Origin: Paracoccaceae bacterium
GTDB lineage: Bacteria; Pseudomonadota; Alphaproteobacteria; Rhodobacterales; Rhodobacteraceae
Direction: 5' to 3'
Assembly (NCBI GenBank): GCA_006227805.1
Contig: SBFT01000044.1
Location: 1 to 11,750, forward strand
DNA: 11,750 bases
Shown: positions 10,573-11,750 of the stretch, one piece after another
How the letters are laid out: each line of letters starts with the position of its first letter
How positions within the stretch are numbered: position 1 is the stretch's first letter
Made by a program: the position numbers and the translations under genes
The notes under the pieces: model-generated
Database searches by the model: none
Told to the model about the DNA's origin: nothing
What the model saw: only the letters and a program-made list of their open reading frames with translations

Positions 10573-11121
10573 ATGCTGATGCCCCGCCAGAAGACCCCGA
10601 ACCTGACCCTGCCCCTACTGGGCGGTGGCAGCTTTGACCTGGCCACCGACGGAAACGAACGCGGCACCTTGGTCGTGTTCTATCGCGGGCTGCATTGCCC
10701 GCTCTGCATCAAGTATCTGAAGGAACTGGACGGGCTGGTCGACACCTTTGCCCAGCGCGGCGTCGGCGTGGTGGCGATCAGCAGCGACGATGCGGACCGC
10801 ACCGCGCAGATGGCCGAACGCGTGGGGTCGAAACACCTGCGCTTCGCCCACAGCCTGCCCCTGACCCAGGCGCGCGACTGGGGTCTCTTCATCTCGACCG
10901 GGCGCGGCAAGACCTCGATCGGGATCGAGGAACCGGCCTTGTTCTCGGAGCCCGGGCTGTTCCTGGTGTCACCGGACCGGTCGCTCTATTTCTCGTCGGT
11001 CCAGACGATGCCCTTCATCCGGCCCAGCTTTGCCGAACTGGTGGGTGCCTTGGATTTCGTCATCGAAAAGAACTACCCTGCGCGCGGAGAATATACCGGC
11101 GCGGTGCCGACGGCTGCGTGA
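10573..11121 (+). CDS. Peroxiredoxin-like (AhpC/TSA fold) protein with CPLC motif
   Basis: A 182-residue cytoplasmic thioredoxin-fold protein of the AhpC/TSA superfamily, the only plus-strand gene here. AGGAG lies seven bases before the ATG at 10573. The fold is shown by LVVFYRGLHCPLCIKYLKEL (residues 33-52), the strand VGVVAISSDD (about 64-73) and GLFLVSPDRSLYFSSVQTMP (about 128-147). The active site is C42-P-L-C45: C45 is where peroxiredoxins have the peroxidatic cysteine, while the usual Thr three residues before is replaced by C42 and the Pro before it by R38. This matches the Prx-like2 type, which keeps a thioredoxin-style CXXC. The substrate is unknown: a peroxidase, a disulfide reductase, or both. 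No signal peptide is seen. Its stop is only 9 bases from the tRNA-Trp gene on the other strand. Confidence 0.9.
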   Translation: MLMPRQKTPNLTLPLLGGGSFDLATDGNERGTLVVFYRGLHCPLCIKYLKELDGLVDTFAQRGVGVVAISSDDADRTAQMAERVGSKHLRFAHSLPLTQARDWGLFISTGRGKTSIGIEEPALFSEPGLFLVSPDRSLYFSSVQTMPFIRPSFAELVGALDFVIEKNYPARGEYTGAVPTAA

Positions 11122-11130
11122 TCGGGAAAG

Positions 11131-11206
11131 TGGCAGGGGCAGAGGGGCTCGAACCCCCGACCTACGGTTTTGGAGACCGTCGCTCTACCAGCTGAGCTAT
11201 ACCCCT
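11131..11206 (-). tRNA. tRNA-Trp (anticodon CCA)
   Basis: A 76-nt cloverleaf on the minus strand. The acceptor stem AGGGGTA pairs with TGCCCCT (one G-U), the D arm is GCTCAGCTGGTAGAGC, the anticodon stem ACGGT/ACCGT encloses CTCCAAA with anticodon CCA at 11173-11171, and the T arm has GGTTCGAGCC with GGGGG/CCCCT-type pairing. The discriminator is G and the 3' CCA is encoded (11133-11131). It reads UGG codons. Its usual neighbour in alphaproteobacteria is secE, here about 1.46 kb away. It converges on the peroxiredoxin-like gene with no room for a terminator. Confidence 0.98.
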
Positions 11207-11249
11207 AAGGCCGAGGCCGTTCATTAAGGGCGGCCTCGGTCCTTGGCAA
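11207..11249 (-). promoter_or_regulatory. Candidate tRNA-Trp promoter inside an inverted repeat
   Basis: On the minus strand TTGCCA (11249-11244) is followed after 15 bases by CTTAAT (11228-11223), a slightly short promoter ending 16 bases before the tRNA. The same bases hold a perfect 9-bp inverted repeat (11211-11219 with 11231-11239), extended by 4 bp past one bulged base, whose loop contains the -10 box. The repeat could also act as the end of the CoA-transferase transcript, though it lacks a T-run. Confidence 0.4.
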
Positions 11250-11265
11250 GGGGGTTTCGCGTCCG

Positions 11266-11750
11266 TCAGGCGGCGGATCGCGGCGCGGATCGGTCAGGGG
11301 CCTGCACGATCCCCTTATCGAAGAGGCGCGCGATCTCGGCATCATCCAGACGCGCGACATCGCCCAGGATTTCCTCGGTATGCTCGCCCAGGCGCGGCGC
11401 CGCCACCGGCGCCGTGCGCGGATGGGCCGAGAAGGTCGCGGCATGGCCCGGCACGGGGAAACTGCCCAGTCCCGGCTGCGACAACATGCTGAACATCGGG
11501 TTCTCGGTCGACAGGTCGGGATCTTCCATAACCGCTTCGCGGGTGGTGCGGAACTCCGACCAGGTCAGCCCGGCCTTGGTGAAACCCTCGGCGAAGTCCG
11601 CCACCTTCCGCGCGGCGAACCAGGGCGCCAGGATCGCGGTGATCTCGTGCCGGGCCGCCCAGCGGGCGCCCTCCTCGGCCAGGTCGCAACCGATGCGGCG
11701 GGCCAGGGCCGCCATCGCGTCGGCGGTTCCCGTCGCCTCGACCAGGCCCG
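11266..11750 (-). CDS. CaiB/BaiF (family III) CoA-transferase, C-terminal part
   Basis: The last 160 codons of a protein whose start lies beyond the window; the frame is open through the right edge. Family III CoA-transferases move CoA between organic acids or isomerise acyl-CoAs through an aspartyl-CoA intermediate. What is visible is the C-terminal region of that family: ALARRIGCDLAEEGARW, APWFAARKVADFAEGF, then VMEDPDLSTENPMF, the PVPGHAATFSAHPRTAPVAAP strand region and the hallmark LGEHTEEILGD near the end. The catalytic Asp is in the missing N-terminal half, so activity cannot be judged. Wording such as TWSEFR and ENPMFSML resembles proteins annotated as 2-methylfumaryl-CoA isomerase, but that is from memory and unsure. 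It ends 59 bases before tRNA-Trp and is probably unrelated to the ribosomal cluster. Confidence 0.85.
   Translation of the reverse strand, partial: GLVEATGTADAMAALARRIGCDLAEEGARWAARHEITAILAPWFAARKVADFAEGFTKAGLTWSEFRTTREAVMEDPDLSTENPMFSMLSQPGLGSFPVPGHAATFSAHPRTAPVAAPRLGEHTEEILGDVARLDDAEIARLFDKGIVQAPDRSAPRSAA

Overview
The window is GC-rich DNA from an alphaproteobacterium, most likely a Rhodobacteraceae member close to Paracoccus. I infer this from the sequence style of RpoB, L10 and NusG, the single-span SecE, and a tRNA-Trp lying upstream of the secE-nusG-ribosomal protein cluster. No database search was possible, so the genus is a judgement.

Almost everything reads on the minus strand, so transcription runs from high to low coordinates. 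From right to left the layout is: the C-terminal end of a CaiB/BaiF-type CoA-transferase (cut by the window edge); tRNA-Trp(CCA); a divergent pair made of a small peroxiredoxin-like gene (the only plus-strand gene) and an AraC-type regulator; secE; nusG; rplK; rplA; rplJ; rplL; rpoB; and the first 466 codons of rpoC. The left edge cuts rpoC inside its catalytic NADFDGD motif. From secE to rpoC this is the conserved bacterial transcription/translation supercluster: protein export (SecE), transcription elongation (NusG), the L11/L1 and L10/L12 stalk proteins of the large ribosomal subunit, and the beta and beta' subunits of RNA polymerase.

The intergenic gaps look regulatory. The 360-nt gap before rplJ holds a near-perfect UUCG-loop terminator after rplA and then a series of hairpins that I read as an L10 leader. 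The 137-nt gap before rplK contains a fold resembling an L1 target site. The 497-nt gap between rplL and rpoB holds a 13-bp GC hairpin, a candidate promoter and a long 8+12-bp hairpin that could be an RNase III site or leader element. Between secE and nusG there are a terminator-like hairpin and two tandem 30-bp GC-rich repeats.

The accessory part is the araC/peroxiredoxin-like pair, which sits between tRNA-Trp and secE where related genomes usually have nothing. The pair looks like a small self-contained redox module. The regulator seems to lack most of its sensory cupin domain, and the peroxiredoxin-like protein has CPLC in place of the usual peroxidatic triad. I did not see a wholly new system. 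The pair and the untranslated leaders are the parts most worth following up. I see no insertion sequences, CRISPR arrays, integrases or phage genes.
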